DNA from: Bifidobacterium sp. ESL0704
Lineage (GTDB): Bacteria > Actinomycetota > Actinomycetes > Actinomycetales > Bifidobacteriaceae
Length of the DNA stretch: 64,000 nucleotides
Reading direction: 5' to 3'
Assembly: GCF_029392075.1 (NCBI RefSeq)
Contig: NZ_CP113929.1
Location: forward strand, 1,612,001-1,676,000
Below are positions 17,274 through 27,947 of the stretch, in pieces (the first letter of the stretch is position 1; every line of letters starts with the position of its first letter). Under the pieces are notes generated by a model, which was given only the letters and a program-made list of their open reading frames with translations, was not told the origin of the DNA and ran no database searches. The position numbers were made by a program, and so were the translations under genes.

Positions 17274-17951
17274 TCAATCCAGCTGTGTGGTGCAACGGCA
17301 GACGTTCGGGGCGAACTCGTCGGCGATGCGTTTCATCACCATGTCGCCGACGGGGTTGGCCCCCTCACCCATCACCAGCGTCTGCGCCACGAGCGCGTGC
17401 AGGCATTTCACGCGCACAGGCATCCCTCCCGCGCTCGTGCCGGCGATATGCTCCTCGCTGTCGCCAAGACGGGTCGCGAGCTCGTGACGGAAGGCGAGAT
17501 AAAGCCGATGTGCCTGCTCGTATTGCCCGCGGATCGTCTCGTCGTGCTGGACCAGATCGGTATAATGCCGCATCGAACCGTCCGCCTCGACCCGGGAGAC
17601 GGCCTTGGTGGCCTCCGGACTGGTCAGGTAGCAGGTGGTGGGGAACGGAGTCCCATCGGGCAGCACAGGGCGCGTCACCACCGCCAGCGGCCTGCCGCAC
17701 ACACAACGCGCGCCGACGGCGACCATGCCACGCGGGAAACGTCCCAGTTGTTTGTTGACCAAAGCCACGTCATCATCGCTGGGTTTGCTGGCCATCACGC
17801 GGTCCACCAATGCCTTGGCCTGTGCCTTCAGGCCGCTTTCATCAATTCTGCTGGAAGACGGCGAATTATTGGAATCGGCAGAAGATCGCCGCTGCGCTTC
17901 CCGTGCGTTCGGGTTTACTGATTGTGTGGATTGGGATTGCTGTTCTTGCAC
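17274..17951 (-). CDS. DUF501 domain protein
   Basis: A 225-residue actinobacterial protein of unknown function. The first ~60 residues are Ser/Gln-rich and probably disordered; the DUF501 domain follows with LGRFPRGMVAVGARCVCGRP, LPDGTPFPTTCYLTSP and a C-terminal CLHALVAQTLVMGEGANPVGD. Several cysteines (CVCG, CLH, CRC) suggest metal binding, but this is inference. It starts with GTG at 17951, preceded by AAGGA. The position between the FtsB-like gene and ppx is the conserved actinobacterial order, hinting at a link with cell division or stress physiology. Confidence 0.88.
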   Translation of the reverse strand: MQEQQSQSTQSVNPNAREAQRRSSADSNNSPSSSRIDESGLKAQAKALVDRVMASKPSDDDVALVNKQLGRFPRGMVAVGARCVCGRPLAVVTRPVLPDGTPFPTTCYLTSPEATKAVSRVEADGSMRHYTDLVQHDETIRGQYEQAHRLYLAFRHELATRLGDSEEHIAGTSAGGMPVRVKCLHALVAQTLVMGEGANPVGDMVMKRIADEFAPNVCRCTTQLD

Positions 17952-18111
17952 GCTGTTCCTTATTTTCTGTGAGTCGATGAGTCGCTCTTGTTTATCGTTG
18001 TTTATTCAATGTATCGTCGATCAGTCAAATCCAACATCGCCAGCATGAACGCCCCAGAAATCGAAACCCACACGCCTGCCATAAGCCGAATCGCTGATAG
18101 TTGTCACTCGC

Positions 18112-18768
18112 CTATTGCCCACTTGCCTTGGCACCGGATTTTCCGCCATGTGCGTTGCCGCCGTCGGCCTTCTGGCCCTTTTGGTTCTGCGAATTCGTGA
18201 CATTCTTATTATCCGTTTTATTATCCGTTGATTTGCTCTTATTCCCTGAATTCGGGACGGTAACGGCTTTCCCGCCAACGGCTTTGGGAGTGGTGACCTC
18301 ATCGGTTTTGGCTTTTTTCAACGGCTCATCGGCTTTTTTGAAGCCGTAGGCCAGTTCCCGATACCAAGGCAAAGTGGGTTTGTCCGAATCGGCATCGTTC
18401 TGCTCGGCACTCTCGGATTTCGGTTTCACACCGGTGACCGCTTCAGGATGCTCGACATGGATGGCCTGTTCTCCCGGGAAGACGAAGCCCAGCCTCTCCC
18501 GCGCCTGGGCGGTGACATAGGCATTGTCGTTCCAACGCGAGATGTCATTTTCAAGATTCTGTTTTTTGACGACCAAAGCGGCTTCCTGCCGCTTAAGCCC
18601 GTTGAGCTCCGCAAGATTCAAAGCATAACTGTGAAAAGTCGCCGCCAATTGGATGGCACCAAGAACGACAATGAAAAAAGCGACGAAGAACGCAACCGGG
18701 CCTGAACCGCGGCGGCGGCTCTGCTTCTTGCCGCGCTCCACCTTGCTTTTCTCATTCGTAATGCCCAT
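18112..18768 (-). CDS. Septum formation initiator family protein (FtsB/DivIC-like)
   Basis: A 218-residue bitopic membrane protein. A basic cytoplasmic N-terminus (KVERGKKQSRRRGSGP) leads to one helix (VAFFVAFFIVVLGAIQLAATF), then a coiled coil (ALNLAELNGLKRQEAALVVKKQNLEND) and the family motif DNAYVTAQARERLGFVFPGE. These proteins join the divisome complex with FtsL and FtsQ. The C-terminal ~110 residues are an unusual low-complexity Lys/Asn/Gly/Asp-rich tail. The start MGITNEK at 18768 fits the family better than the open frame 25 codons upstream. It lies downstream of eno and probably in its operon. Confidence 0.9.
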   Translation of the reverse strand: MGITNEKSKVERGKKQSRRRGSGPVAFFVAFFIVVLGAIQLAATFHSYALNLAELNGLKRQEAALVVKKQNLENDISRWNDNAYVTAQARERLGFVFPGEQAIHVEHPEAVTGVKPKSESAEQNDADSDKPTLPWYRELAYGFKKADEPLKKAKTDEVTTPKAVGGKAVTVPNSGNKSKSTDNKTDNKNVTNSQNQKGQKADGGNAHGGKSGAKASGQ

Positions 18769-18867
18769 AAGACATAAAATACCCGTCACATTCGACTCAG
18801 CAGAGTCAATGCGACGGGCAACGCTCACAGCGCAACAAAGCACCGTGGCCGGAACTTCAGCTTGAAG

Positions 18868-20190
<1,323 letters not shown>

Positions 20191-20248
20191 TTAACAGTTC
20201 CAAGATTAATGTCTTTGATGGACGTAAACCAGCGAAATCGGCTTTTTT

Positions 20249-20264
20249 ATGTGAGCGCTCACAT
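20249..20264. promoter_or_regulatory. 16-bp perfect palindrome, likely LacI-family operator upstream of eno
   Basis: ATGTGAGCGCTCACAT is a perfect palindrome with the central CpG typical of LacI-family operators. It lies 86 nt upstream of the eno start. In bifidobacteria the global LacI-type regulator AraQ is reported to recognise a site of this form and control central carbon genes; assignment to AraQ here is inference. Confidence 0.65.
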
Positions 20265-20377
20265 ATAGCGTGCGGACAAATTCTCCATATCTGCCGGGTC
20301 GCTAACGAGCTTTTCGTTTACCCAAGTCTTGAACGATTCGCGTCTCGATGTCCAGCTCGGGAGTTCTAATGCTTTTT

Positions 20378-20499
20378 GACATGGGGTGCCCAAGCCGAAT
20401 GTCTGAAAAATACTGGCGCGCGACAGCGCAAAAGCGAACCGGCCGGGCTGAGATCATACCCATCGAACCTGATGTAGGTAATGCTATCGAAGGGATGTC
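20378..20499 (+). ncRNA. TPP (thiamine pyrophosphate) riboswitch
   Basis: The Thi-box landmarks are present in order: GGGGTGCC at 20383, GGCTGAGA near 20446, ACCC, GAACCTGAT at 20465, TAATGC and AGGGA. The closing P1 stem pairs GACAT (20378-20382) with ATGTC (20495-20499). It precedes the ThiX-type permease gene, so it should shut off the importer when TPP is abundant. The proximity to the gene start suggests translational control, but no alternative structure was worked out. Confidence 0.93.
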
Positions 20500-20612
20500 C
20501 GATGCACAACGTTGCTGTGCGTCCGAAAAGCCATTCGGCAACTTCATCATCAGCATCGTCGACATCATCGGGCATGCGGCATATCGTCGGCATCCTCGAT
20601 GACGCTGAAACC

Positions 20613-21413
20613 ATGCCCTCCAAACGGGGTGCAGGCGCGAACCTGCTGCCACGGGAAGGCATGAGACTGCTGCGGATGACCGGCCCCTGGCTTTCCACGC
20701 TCGCTTTATGTCTCTGGTGGTTTTTCGCCACCTTGTCTCCAGCTGATTCTCGGCCTCTGCCCTCGCCTATCGAGGTTATCAAGGCATGCGGCGATCTGAA
20801 CGCCGAAGGCTTGCTCTTCCCCTCGATCGGCATCAGTCTGGCCCGCGTGCTTTTGGGTCTGGTGCTGGGCATCGTCCTGGCCGTGCCCATCGCCGTCATC
20901 GCAGGCGCGTCAGCCATCGGCTTCGACCTTGTCGACAAACCGGTGCACATGCTGCGCGCCATACCGTTTCCAGCGCTTTCACCAGTGCTCATCATCATGC
21001 TGGGCATCGATGAATCCATGAAGATCGCGCTGATCGCCATTGGGGTGTTCGGTCTGATCTATGTCAATGTGCGCGACGGTATCCGTAACCTTGACCCCAA
21101 GCTCATCGAACTGGCCCAGGCATATCGATTGCCCAGACCGTTGGTGCTGCGCAGAATTCTTTTCCGGGGAGCCCTGCCGAGCTTCATGACCGGCCTGCGC
21201 TTCGCCATCACCGTGGCCTGGATCGCGCTAGTCACCTGCGAGACGGTCAATTCGTCGGTCGGCATCGGCTACATTCTCTCACGCGCCCAGCAGTTCTCAC
21301 GTACCGATCAGATGGTGCTGTGCATCGTGCTCTACGCCATCTTCGGCCTTTCAAGCGAGGCCATCGTCGGCATGCTGCAACACGCGCTGACCCCATGGAT
21401 GCGTAAGCACTGA
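20613..21413 (+). CDS. thiX: ABC transporter permease, ThiX-like (thiamine precursor uptake)
   Basis: A BPD-type inner-membrane permease. It contains about six helices and the EAA-loop region LDPKLIELAQAYRLPRPLVLRRILFRGALP, which contacts the ATPase. The reading frame opens at 20481, but that ATG lies inside the TPP aptamer, so the true start must be later. MPSKRG at 20613 gives a ~24-residue leader before the first helix (WLSTLALCLWWFF); ATGs at 20577, 20661 (GGAAGG too close) and 20676 remain possible. The gene is followed by a THI5/NMT1-like binding protein and an ATPase, the ThiXYZ set known for hydroxymethylpyrimidine-type precursors. Riboswitch control supports the role. Confidence 0.88.
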   Translation: MPSKRGAGANLLPREGMRLLRMTGPWLSTLALCLWWFFATLSPADSRPLPSPIEVIKACGDLNAEGLLFPSIGISLARVLLGLVLGIVLAVPIAVIAGASAIGFDLVDKPVHMLRAIPFPALSPVLIIMLGIDESMKIALIAIGVFGLIYVNVRDGIRNLDPKLIELAQAYRLPRPLVLRRILFRGALPSFMTGLRFAITVAWIALVTCETVNSSVGIGYILSRAQQFSRTDQMVLCIVLYAIFGLSSEAIVGMLQHALTPWMRKH

Positions 21414-21526
21414 GCCGAGTCGCTGCCCTGTCGGAATCATTTCTTATCAAAGTGCGGCAACTTCCCCATCTCAAGCCACCAGGCAAATTCGACTTACACA
21501 ACAGACAACATTGAAGAAGGAAGATT

Positions 21527-22540
21527 ATGACAAACCATCTCATCTCATCGTCGTTGAGCAAACATCATTCCGCGATACGTCGTCTATGCGCGGCGACCTG
21601 TACGCTAGCGGCCGTCGTGGCGTTGGCCGCCTGCGGCGCCCCTTCAGGGACATCGGGCACGTCGAAACCCGAAGACACCGTTCGCGTCGCCTACCTTTCG
21701 ACGGCGAACTACCTGACCACGATACACAGCGAGTCATTCGTGGCCGAAACGATGAAGCCTTACACAGCCAAGTTCATGGGACCGTTCAACCCGCCGGACA
21801 CCTCATACAAAGCCGTCTTGGCAGGCAAGGCCGACGCCGCCAGCACCGGGCTGGGAGCCTTCATCGATTTCATCGACCAGAAGCAGCCGTGGGTCGCCTT
21901 CGCCATCGAATACTATGACGGGGATTCCCAAGGCATCGTCGCCGCGCCGAATTCAAAGGTCACCACACTCAAAGAGCTCTACGGCAAACGCATCGGCATC
22001 GACAAGAAAGGCGCCACCGGCGATTACGTCGTCAACGCCGCGTTCCGCCATGCCGGGCTCGATCCGAAAAAAGTCACCGAAGTCGAGCTGAGCCAGACGG
22101 ATTTCGCCGCCGCGTTCACATCCGGAAAAATCGACGCCTTGGCCACCTACGACCAGAACCTCGCCACAGCGATGGCCACCCCCGGTGCCCGCCTCATCAC
22201 CAATGGACAACACTATGATTCCAAGAATGTGAGCGTGCATATGGTATCGAAGAAATTCGCCGACACGCACCCGCAAATCGTCAAGAAACTCTATCAGGCG
22301 TTGGTCAAGGAATCCGACAAGGCCCAAAAAGATCCCGAGTTCATCTATCAGACCTACAAGCAATTCGGAGCCTCCGACACCATCATCAAGCAGGTGAGAA
22401 AATTCGATATACCGAAGATCCTGCCGGTGGACGCCAAAGGCAAGAAGATGGTTGACGACATCGCACAGCAATATGTCGATTTCGGTTTCATCAAGACCAA
22501 ACCGGACATCGACTCCCATATCATCGACTGCACGAAATGA
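21527..22540 (+). CDS. thiY: ABC transporter substrate-binding lipoprotein, ThiY-like (NMT1/THI5 family)
   Basis: A 337-residue lipoprotein with signal peptide and lipobox (TLAAVVALAACGAP, Cys at ~36). The mature part has the NMT1/THI5-like binding fold: VRVAYLSTANYLTTIHSESF, YKAVLAGKADAASTGLGAFIDF, LKELYGKRIGIDKKGATGDY and VELSQTDFAAAFTSGKIDAL. In ThiXYZ systems this component captures pyrimidine precursors of thiamine such as HMP or formylaminopyrimidine. AGAAGGAAG just upstream serves as ribosome binding site. The gene overlaps the ATPase gene by 4 nt, showing translational coupling. The exact ligand is inferred. Confidence 0.9.
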   Translation: MTNHLISSSLSKHHSAIRRLCAATCTLAAVVALAACGAPSGTSGTSKPEDTVRVAYLSTANYLTTIHSESFVAETMKPYTAKFMGPFNPPDTSYKAVLAGKADAASTGLGAFIDFIDQKQPWVAFAIEYYDGDSQGIVAAPNSKVTTLKELYGKRIGIDKKGATGDYVVNAAFRHAGLDPKKVTEVELSQTDFAAAFTSGKIDALATYDQNLATAMATPGARLITNGQHYDSKNVSVHMVSKKFADTHPQIVKKLYQALVKESDKAQKDPEFIYQTYKQFGASDTIIKQVRKFDIPKILPVDAKGKKMVDDIAQQYVDFGFIKTKPDIDSHIIDCTK

Positions 22541-23313
22541 GGGCGAATATGCCGCCACGGCTTTCAAGACAATCCGACGATCGTCCCCTGCTCTGTCTGC
22601 GACATATCGGTCTCTGCTTTGCCGATAAACCAATCCTCCGCGATATCAACGCCACGGTGAATACAGGCGAATTCGTCTCGCTGATCGGCCGCTCAGGATG
22701 CGGCAAATCTACGCTGCTGCGCATTGTAGCGGGACTTCTTACGCCGCTCACCGGAACGATGGAGGCCACACAATCGTTCGCGCTCGCCTTTCAAGACGCC
22801 AGGTTGGTGCCGTGGATGAGATTGTGGGACAACGTGACATTGGGGTTGCCGGGCTCGAAGAGCGACCGGAGAAATATCGCACAGAAAGCCCTGGCGCAGG
22901 TGCAGCTTGCCGACCACACCGATTCCTGGCCCTCGTCCCTTTCCGGTGGACAGGCGCAACGGGCCTCGTTGGCCAGGGCTTTGGTACGTGATCCCAAGCT
23001 TCTGCTGCTCGACGAGCCATTCGGCGCCCTTGATTCGCTCACACGTTTTGACATGCAGAACCTGTTGGCCTCGTTATGCGCCAGGCATCAATGGGGAGTC
23101 TTGATGGTCACCCATGACATCGCTGAGGCCACGCGCCTGTCCGACCGCGTGCTGGTGCTCTGCGACGGAGAGATTTCCGACGACATCCACATCGACCGCA
23201 ATAATCTGGACGACGAGGGACGCCCCCAAAACCACACACAAATCGAAGATCGGCTACGCGGGACGTTATATGGCAAAGACAGCGGAACGCAGGAGGCAAG
23301 ATCTGCCAACTAA
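22537..23313 (+). CDS. thiZ: ABC transporter ATP-binding protein, ThiZ-like
   Basis: A 258-residue ATPase that powers the ThiXY importer. Motifs seen: Walker A GRSGCGKST, Q-loop in FALAFQDARLVPWM, signature LSGGQAQRASLARAL, Walker B LLLLDEPFGALD, and the switch His in VTHDIAEATRLSD. It starts in an ATGA overlap with the ThiY stop, so the three genes are one operon behind the TPP riboswitch. The family also includes SsuB/TauB-type nitrate-sulfonate ATPases; riboswitch context selects the thiamine role. The 203-nt gap to the convergent mfd stop shows no obvious terminator. Confidence 0.92.
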   Translation: MRANMPPRLSRQSDDRPLLCLRHIGLCFADKPILRDINATVNTGEFVSLIGRSGCGKSTLLRIVAGLLTPLTGTMEATQSFALAFQDARLVPWMRLWDNVTLGLPGSKSDRRNIAQKALAQVQLADHTDSWPSSLSGGQAQRASLARALVRDPKLLLLDEPFGALDSLTRFDMQNLLASLCARHQWGVLMVTHDIAEATRLSDRVLVLCDGEISDDIHIDRNNLDDEGRPQNHTQIEDRLRGTLYGKDSGTQEARSAN

Positions 23314-23516
23314 GGTGCGGATCATCAAACCGCCTTCGTGAACAACAACAAAAGGTCCACTCGGCGGCAGCGGCTATCGACCGGCAACGGTTCCCGGCAT
23401 GCTTGGTACCTTCAGATCGCCGGCCTCCATCTCGGGATGCCGCAACGCTTCAAAGCCGTTGATCACTAGCATCGGCCATCCGTTTGATTGTGCCGATGCC
23501 GGTTGTCCTGCTCTAC

Positions 23517-26500
23517 CTAACGCGAGCCTCCACGCCACGCCAGATCTTCGAGCAGCTGGTCAGCCCAGCCCATCACCTCGGGGCTGCTCATCGGCTTGCC
23601 GCCAAGCGAACCGCCGAATGGCGCGGGAATCAGGAGCGTATGGGTGACCGGACGATACTGCGAGCCCTTGTAGATGCGGGAAATACGCATCTGCAGCGAC
23701 TCGGGCGGGTCGATCTTGGCAACACGGACGCGATTGCCCTGTGTGACGATTTCGGAAATGCCGAGCTCACGGGCTTTTCTACGAAGCCTGGCGACATCGA
23801 AGAGGGTGTCGAATTCTTCTGGCAGTGCTCCGTAGCGATCGGTCAGTTCTTCACGAAGCTCGGTAAGGTCTTCCTCGGTGCGCGCACTGGCCAGCTTGCG
23901 GTAGGCCTCGAGACGCAACTTGTCAGAATCGATGTAGTCGACCGGAATCGAAGCTTCAATCGGCAGATCGATGGTGACGGCGACGGATTCTTTGCGCTCA
24001 GGTTCCTTGTATTTTTCGACGGCGTCGGAGACCATGCGCACGTAGAGGTCGAAACCGACGCCCTCGATGTGCCCGCTCTGCTCGCCGCCGAGCAGATTGC
24101 CGGTGCCGCGCAGTTCGAGGTCCTTCATGGCCACGTCGAAGCCGCTTCCGAGCGCCGTGTTCTGGGCGATGGTGGCGAGCCTGTCGTGCGACTGCTGGGT
24201 CATCGGCTTGCTTGGATCGTAGAGGAAGTAGGCGTAGGCGCGTTCCCGGCCCCGCCCGACACGGCCACGCAGCTGGTGCAGCTGGCTTAAGCCGAAACGG
24301 TCGGCGTGGTCGACGATCAGCGTGTTGGCATTGCTGATATCAAGTCCCGTCTCGATGATCGTGGTGCAGACGAGTACGTCGATATCACGATGCCAGAAGT
24401 CCTGGATGATGTTGTCGAGCTGCTTCTCCCCCATCTTGCCGTGGGCGATGCCGATCTTCGCTTCCGGGATGAGCTCGTGGATTTTCGAGGCGACCTTGTC
24501 GATGTCGTTGACACGGTTGTGCACGTAGAAGACCTGTCCGCCGCGCAAGAGCTCACGACGAATCGCCGCGGTGACCTGCGCGTCCTCGTAGGCGCCGACG
24601 TAGGTGAGCACGGGCAGACGGTCTTCGGGAGGGGTGGCCAACGTCGACATCTCACGAATGCCGGTGACGGCCATCTCAAGCGTTCTGGGGATCGGGGTCG
24701 CGGAAAGCGAAAGCACGTCGATATTGGTGCGCAGCGCCTTCAGGGTCTCCTTGTGCTCGACGCCGAAACGCTGTTCCTCGTCGATGATCAGCAGGCCCAG
24801 GTCCTTGAACTTGATTTTCGGGTTCAACAGCTTGTGGGTGCCGATGACGACATCGACTTTGCCGGACTCAAGGTCTTTGAGGGTTTCGTCGATCTCCTTT
24901 TTGCTTTGGAATCGGCTCATCGCGGCGACGTCGACCGGGAAGCCCTCATAGCGTTGCGTAAACGTCTCGTAATGCTGCTGCACCAGCAGCGTGGTCGGGG
25001 CCAGAATGGCGACCTGCTTGCCGTCCTGCACGGCCTTGAACGCTGCGCGCACCGCGATCTCGGTCTTGCCGAAACCGACGTCGCCGCAGATGAGGCGGTC
25101 CATCGGCACCGGCTTTTCCATGTCGGCCTTGACCTCGTCGATGGTGGTGAGCTGGTCGGCCGTCTCCTGATAGGGGAAGGCGTCCTCCAGCTCCTTCTGC
25201 CACGGGGTGTCCGGGCTGAAGGCGAAGCCCTTGGCCTGCTGACGGGCGGAGTAGAGCTTGACCAGGTCATCGGCGATTTCATGGACGTGCTTGCGCGCCT
25301 TGGCCTTGGTCTGCGCCCAGTCGGAACCGCCGAGTTTGTTGAGCTTGGGCTTGTCGGCGCCGATGTATTTGGAGACCTGATCGAGCTGATCGGTGGGGAT
25401 GAACAGCTTGTCGGCCGGCGCGTTGCGTTTGGACGGTGCGTATTCGATGACCAGATATTCGCGGGTGGCACGGTTGGCGCCCATCCCTGTGGTGCGCTGG
25501 CGCATTTCGACGAAACGGCCGATGCCGTGTTGCTCGTGGACGATGTAGTCGCCGGCCTTGAGCTCCATCAGATCGATGGCCTTGTGGCGGCGACGCGAGG
25601 TCTTGCGCTGGGCGACGGCACTGGTCTTGCCGGTCAGGTCGCGCTCGGTCAAGAGGGCGAACTTGGCGGCGGTATCGATGAAACCGTCCATGGCCTGCGA
25701 ACGCACGGTGTCGAATCGCGTCACCCCGGTCTGGCCGAGGGCACGCTTCAGGCGCGACAACGTACCGTTCGCAGCAGCGGTAATCGTCACTTCGAAACCG
25801 TCGTCAATCAGGCCTTCGACGCCAGTGGTGGCACGCTTTTCGTCGCCGCGATACTCCTCGGGAACCGAAGCGCTGAACTGGACATGACCGGCCATGTTCT
25901 GGTCCACACCAAAACTGGTAAGCCTCCAGACATCATGGTTGGAGAATTCAAGCGAACGGACGGTTTCTTCGAAGTCAAGGAAACTCGCTTGGTCAAAACT
26001 GATGGGCGCACCTGCCCCGTGACCGCTCGCAGCCACATGCCAGCTGGCGGCGAGGAACTCGTTGCCGGTTTTGGCGAGGTCGGCGGCGGCACGACGCAGT
26101 TTTTCAGGGTCGGAAAGCATGATGACCGCGTCTTTTGGCAGCATCGTGGCCACCGGCTGCATATCGTCGATCAGCGCTGGAATCAGCGATTCCATGCCTT
26201 CCACCGGAATAGAGTCCGCGATGGATTGCAGCATGTCGTCGGCATTGGGAATTTGGCCGATCAGCGATTTTGCACGGGCACGCACCTTGTCGGTCAACTG
26301 CAGTTCACGGCAGGGCGTGGCCCAGACGGTATCGACGCCGTCACCGTAGGTGCGCTGATCGGAGGCATGGAACTCTTTGATGGTGTCGATCTCATCGCCG
26401 AAAAACTCGATACGCACCGGATGCGGAAGGGTCGGCGGGAAGACGTCGACGATGCCACCGCGCACCGCGAACTCGCCGCGGTTAACGACCAGATCGACAC

Positions 26501-27170
26501 GGGTATAGGCGTTTTCGACAAGTCTTGCAGAAACCTCATCCAGCGCAATCTCGTGTCCGACCTTGAACACCAACGGTTCCACATCGCCGAGGCCGGCAAC
26601 CACCGGTTGGATAAGCGAACGCACCGGCATGACGAGGATTCGGATGGGACCGAACATGGCGCTGTGCTCCTGCGGGTGGCATAGCCTGCGGAAAACGGCC
26701 ATGCGGCTGGCCACGGTGTCGGCACGCGGCGACAGACGTTCGTGCGGCAGCGTCTCCCACGCTTCGAGCTGGCTCACCTCGTCGGGAGCTCCCCCATACC
26801 ACGAACGTATCGAGTTGACGGTCTCCTCGGCTTCACGGCTGGAGGACACCACCATCACCACGGAAGAGTACTGTGCCCGCGCGGCCGCGAGCGCCGGTCG
26901 GATGCCCTCCGGAGCGCCGACCGTCAGCGCCTGGTCCGCCGCACCATCAGGGGCTTCGATTTCGCCGGCGAGCAAATCACGGAACGCCCCATCATCGTCA
27001 AGACGCGGCAGAAAACCGGCAAGCGAACCGGACATATCCTTGACCTGCGTTTTTTCTTGTTCTGCGTTCCGTTTCGATTGATTCACCGATTGAGATGTTG
27101 ACGTTTCTGCTTCGCCTTTGTTGATACGCTTTGGTGTATTCGCGGAACGGCCTTTCGCTTCAGCGGCCAT
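23517..27170 (-). CDS. mfd: Transcription-repair coupling factor Mfd
   Basis: Mfd displaces RNA polymerase stalled at lesions and recruits UvrA. The 1217-residue protein has a UvrB-like N-terminal region, the RNA polymerase interaction domain (LKAGDYIVHEQHGIGRFVEM), the SF2 translocase (Walker A CGDVGFGKTEIAVRAAFKA, motif II DEEQRFG, motif III SATPIPRTLEMA, QLRGRVGRGRERAYAYFLY) and the C-terminal TRCF domain. The frame is open upstream through pth, but MAAEAK at 27170 is chosen because AGGAG lies 7 nt before it. It thus overlaps the end of pth by 11 nt and is translationally coupled to it. The first ~40 residues are charged and probably disordered. Confidence 0.97.
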   Translation of the reverse strand: MAAEAKGRSANTPKRINKGEAETSTSQSVNQSKRNAEQEKTQVKDMSGSLAGFLPRLDDDGAFRDLLAGEIEAPDGAADQALTVGAPEGIRPALAAARAQYSSVVMVVSSSREAEETVNSIRSWYGGAPDEVSQLEAWETLPHERLSPRADTVASRMAVFRRLCHPQEHSAMFGPIRILVMPVRSLIQPVVAGLGDVEPLVFKVGHEIALDEVSARLVENAYTRVDLVVNRGEFAVRGGIVDVFPPTLPHPVRIEFFGDEIDTIKEFHASDQRTYGDGVDTVWATPCRELQLTDKVRARAKSLIGQIPNADDMLQSIADSIPVEGMESLIPALIDDMQPVATMLPKDAVIMLSDPEKLRRAAADLAKTGNEFLAASWHVAASGHGAGAPISFDQASFLDFEETVRSLEFSNHDVWRLTSFGVDQNMAGHVQFSASVPEEYRGDEKRATTGVEGLIDDGFEVTITAAANGTLSRLKRALGQTGVTRFDTVRSQAMDGFIDTAAKFALLTERDLTGKTSAVAQRKTSRRRHKAIDLMELKAGDYIVHEQHGIGRFVEMRQRTTGMGANRATREYLVIEYAPSKRNAPADKLFIPTDQLDQVSKYIGADKPKLNKLGGSDWAQTKAKARKHVHEIADDLVKLYSARQQAKGFAFSPDTPWQKELEDAFPYQETADQLTTIDEVKADMEKPVPMDRLICGDVGFGKTEIAVRAAFKAVQDGKQVAILAPTTLLVQQHYETFTQRYEGFPVDVAAMSRFQSKKEIDETLKDLESGKVDVVIGTHKLLNPKIKFKDLGLLIIDEEQRFGVEHKETLKALRTNIDVLSLSATPIPRTLEMAVTGIREMSTLATPPEDRLPVLTYVGAYEDAQVTAAIRRELLRGGQVFYVHNRVNDIDKVASKIHELIPEAKIGIAHGKMGEKQLDNIIQDFWHRDIDVLVCTTIIETGLDISNANTLIVDHADRFGLSQLHQLRGRVGRGRERAYAYFLYDPSKPMTQQSHDRLATIAQNTALGSGFDVAMKDLELRGTGNLLGGEQSGHIEGVGFDLYVRMVSDAVEKYKEPERKESVAVTIDLPIEASIPVDYIDSDKLRLEAYRKLASARTEEDLTELREELTDRYGALPEEFDTLFDVARLRRKARELGISEIVTQGNRVRVAKIDPPESLQMRISRIYKGSQYRPVTHTLLIPAPFGGSLGGKPMSSPEVMGWADQLLEDLAWRGGSR

Positions 27171-27759
27171 TGAACCGCTCCTGCGCCTCGGCCAGGCCGG
27201 AGAACATGATGGTTTCCGCCGCATCGGCGCCATCGGCGAGGAATTCCGGCAGCTCCTTGCGTTGCTGCCCGGAGAACCCGCCAAGCACCCAATTGACCGT
27301 GTTCTCATGGGCGTGCGGACCACGAGCGGCGTGGCCGGTGCCCATACGAACGCGTGCATACTTGTTGGTTCCGAGCGACTTGTCGATCGAACGGATGCCG
27401 TTGTGCCCGCCCGCCGAACCACCGGCCTTGACCTTGATCCGTCCGAAATCGAGATCCATATCATCGTGAATGGCGATGATACGGCTGGGATCGATGTCGT
27501 AGTATTGCGCAATCGACGAAACGGCATCACCGGAATCGTTCATATACGTCAACGGCTTGGCAAGGAAGAACTTGAGGCTTGTGCCGTTGAGATTCATCAC
27601 ACCCTTGCCCAGCTCGGTCAACCCTTTATGGTCGCTCAAACTCACCGACCAACGCTGCGCCAACACATCGGCGACCATGAAGCCCATGTTGTGGCGGGTG
27701 CCTTCGTATTTCTTGCCGGGGTTGCCCAGTCCTGCGATCAACCAGAATTGTGATGCCAT
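27160..27759 (-). CDS. pth: Peptidyl-tRNA hydrolase
   Basis: Releases tRNA from peptidyl-tRNAs that drop off ribosomes. The 199-residue chain carries the family motifs IAGLGNPGKKYEGTRHNMGF (catalytic His), KPLTYMNDSGDAV with the conserved Asn, IHDDMDLDFGRIKVKAGGSAGGHNGIRSI and RVRMGTGHA (GIGRP in other members). It sits directly upstream of mfd with overlapping ends, an arrangement common in many bacteria. Confidence 0.97.
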   Translation of the reverse strand: MASQFWLIAGLGNPGKKYEGTRHNMGFMVADVLAQRWSVSLSDHKGLTELGKGVMNLNGTSLKFFLAKPLTYMNDSGDAVSSIAQYYDIDPSRIIAIHDDMDLDFGRIKVKAGGSAGGHNGIRSIDKSLGTNKYARVRMGTGHAARGPHAHENTVNWVLGGFSGQQRKELPEFLADGADAAETIMFSGLAEAQERFNGR

Positions 27760-27947
27760 CTCTCGCTTCGTTCTTTCCTAAGACATTAAGCCATATATCG
27801 GGTCTATTCAACGCAAACCGTCTCGATTCGGGCATGACAAAACACCCCGAAATTCGGTTATCCAATTGCCCATCATACCGATTCCGACAGACTCTTGGCT
27901 GCACCTCACGGCGAACACGTCTCCGGTCAGCAACCAAATCGGATATA

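Noticed and set aside
20481..20612. Extended N-terminus of the ThiX permease
   Set aside because: The first codons lie within the TPP aptamer and the predicted residues are Ser-rich and not permease-like.
24306..26684. 792-codon plus-strand reading frame opposite mfd
   Set aside because: A shadow of a GC-rich coding strand; Mfd motifs on the minus strand are complete and no domain is recognisable on the plus strand.
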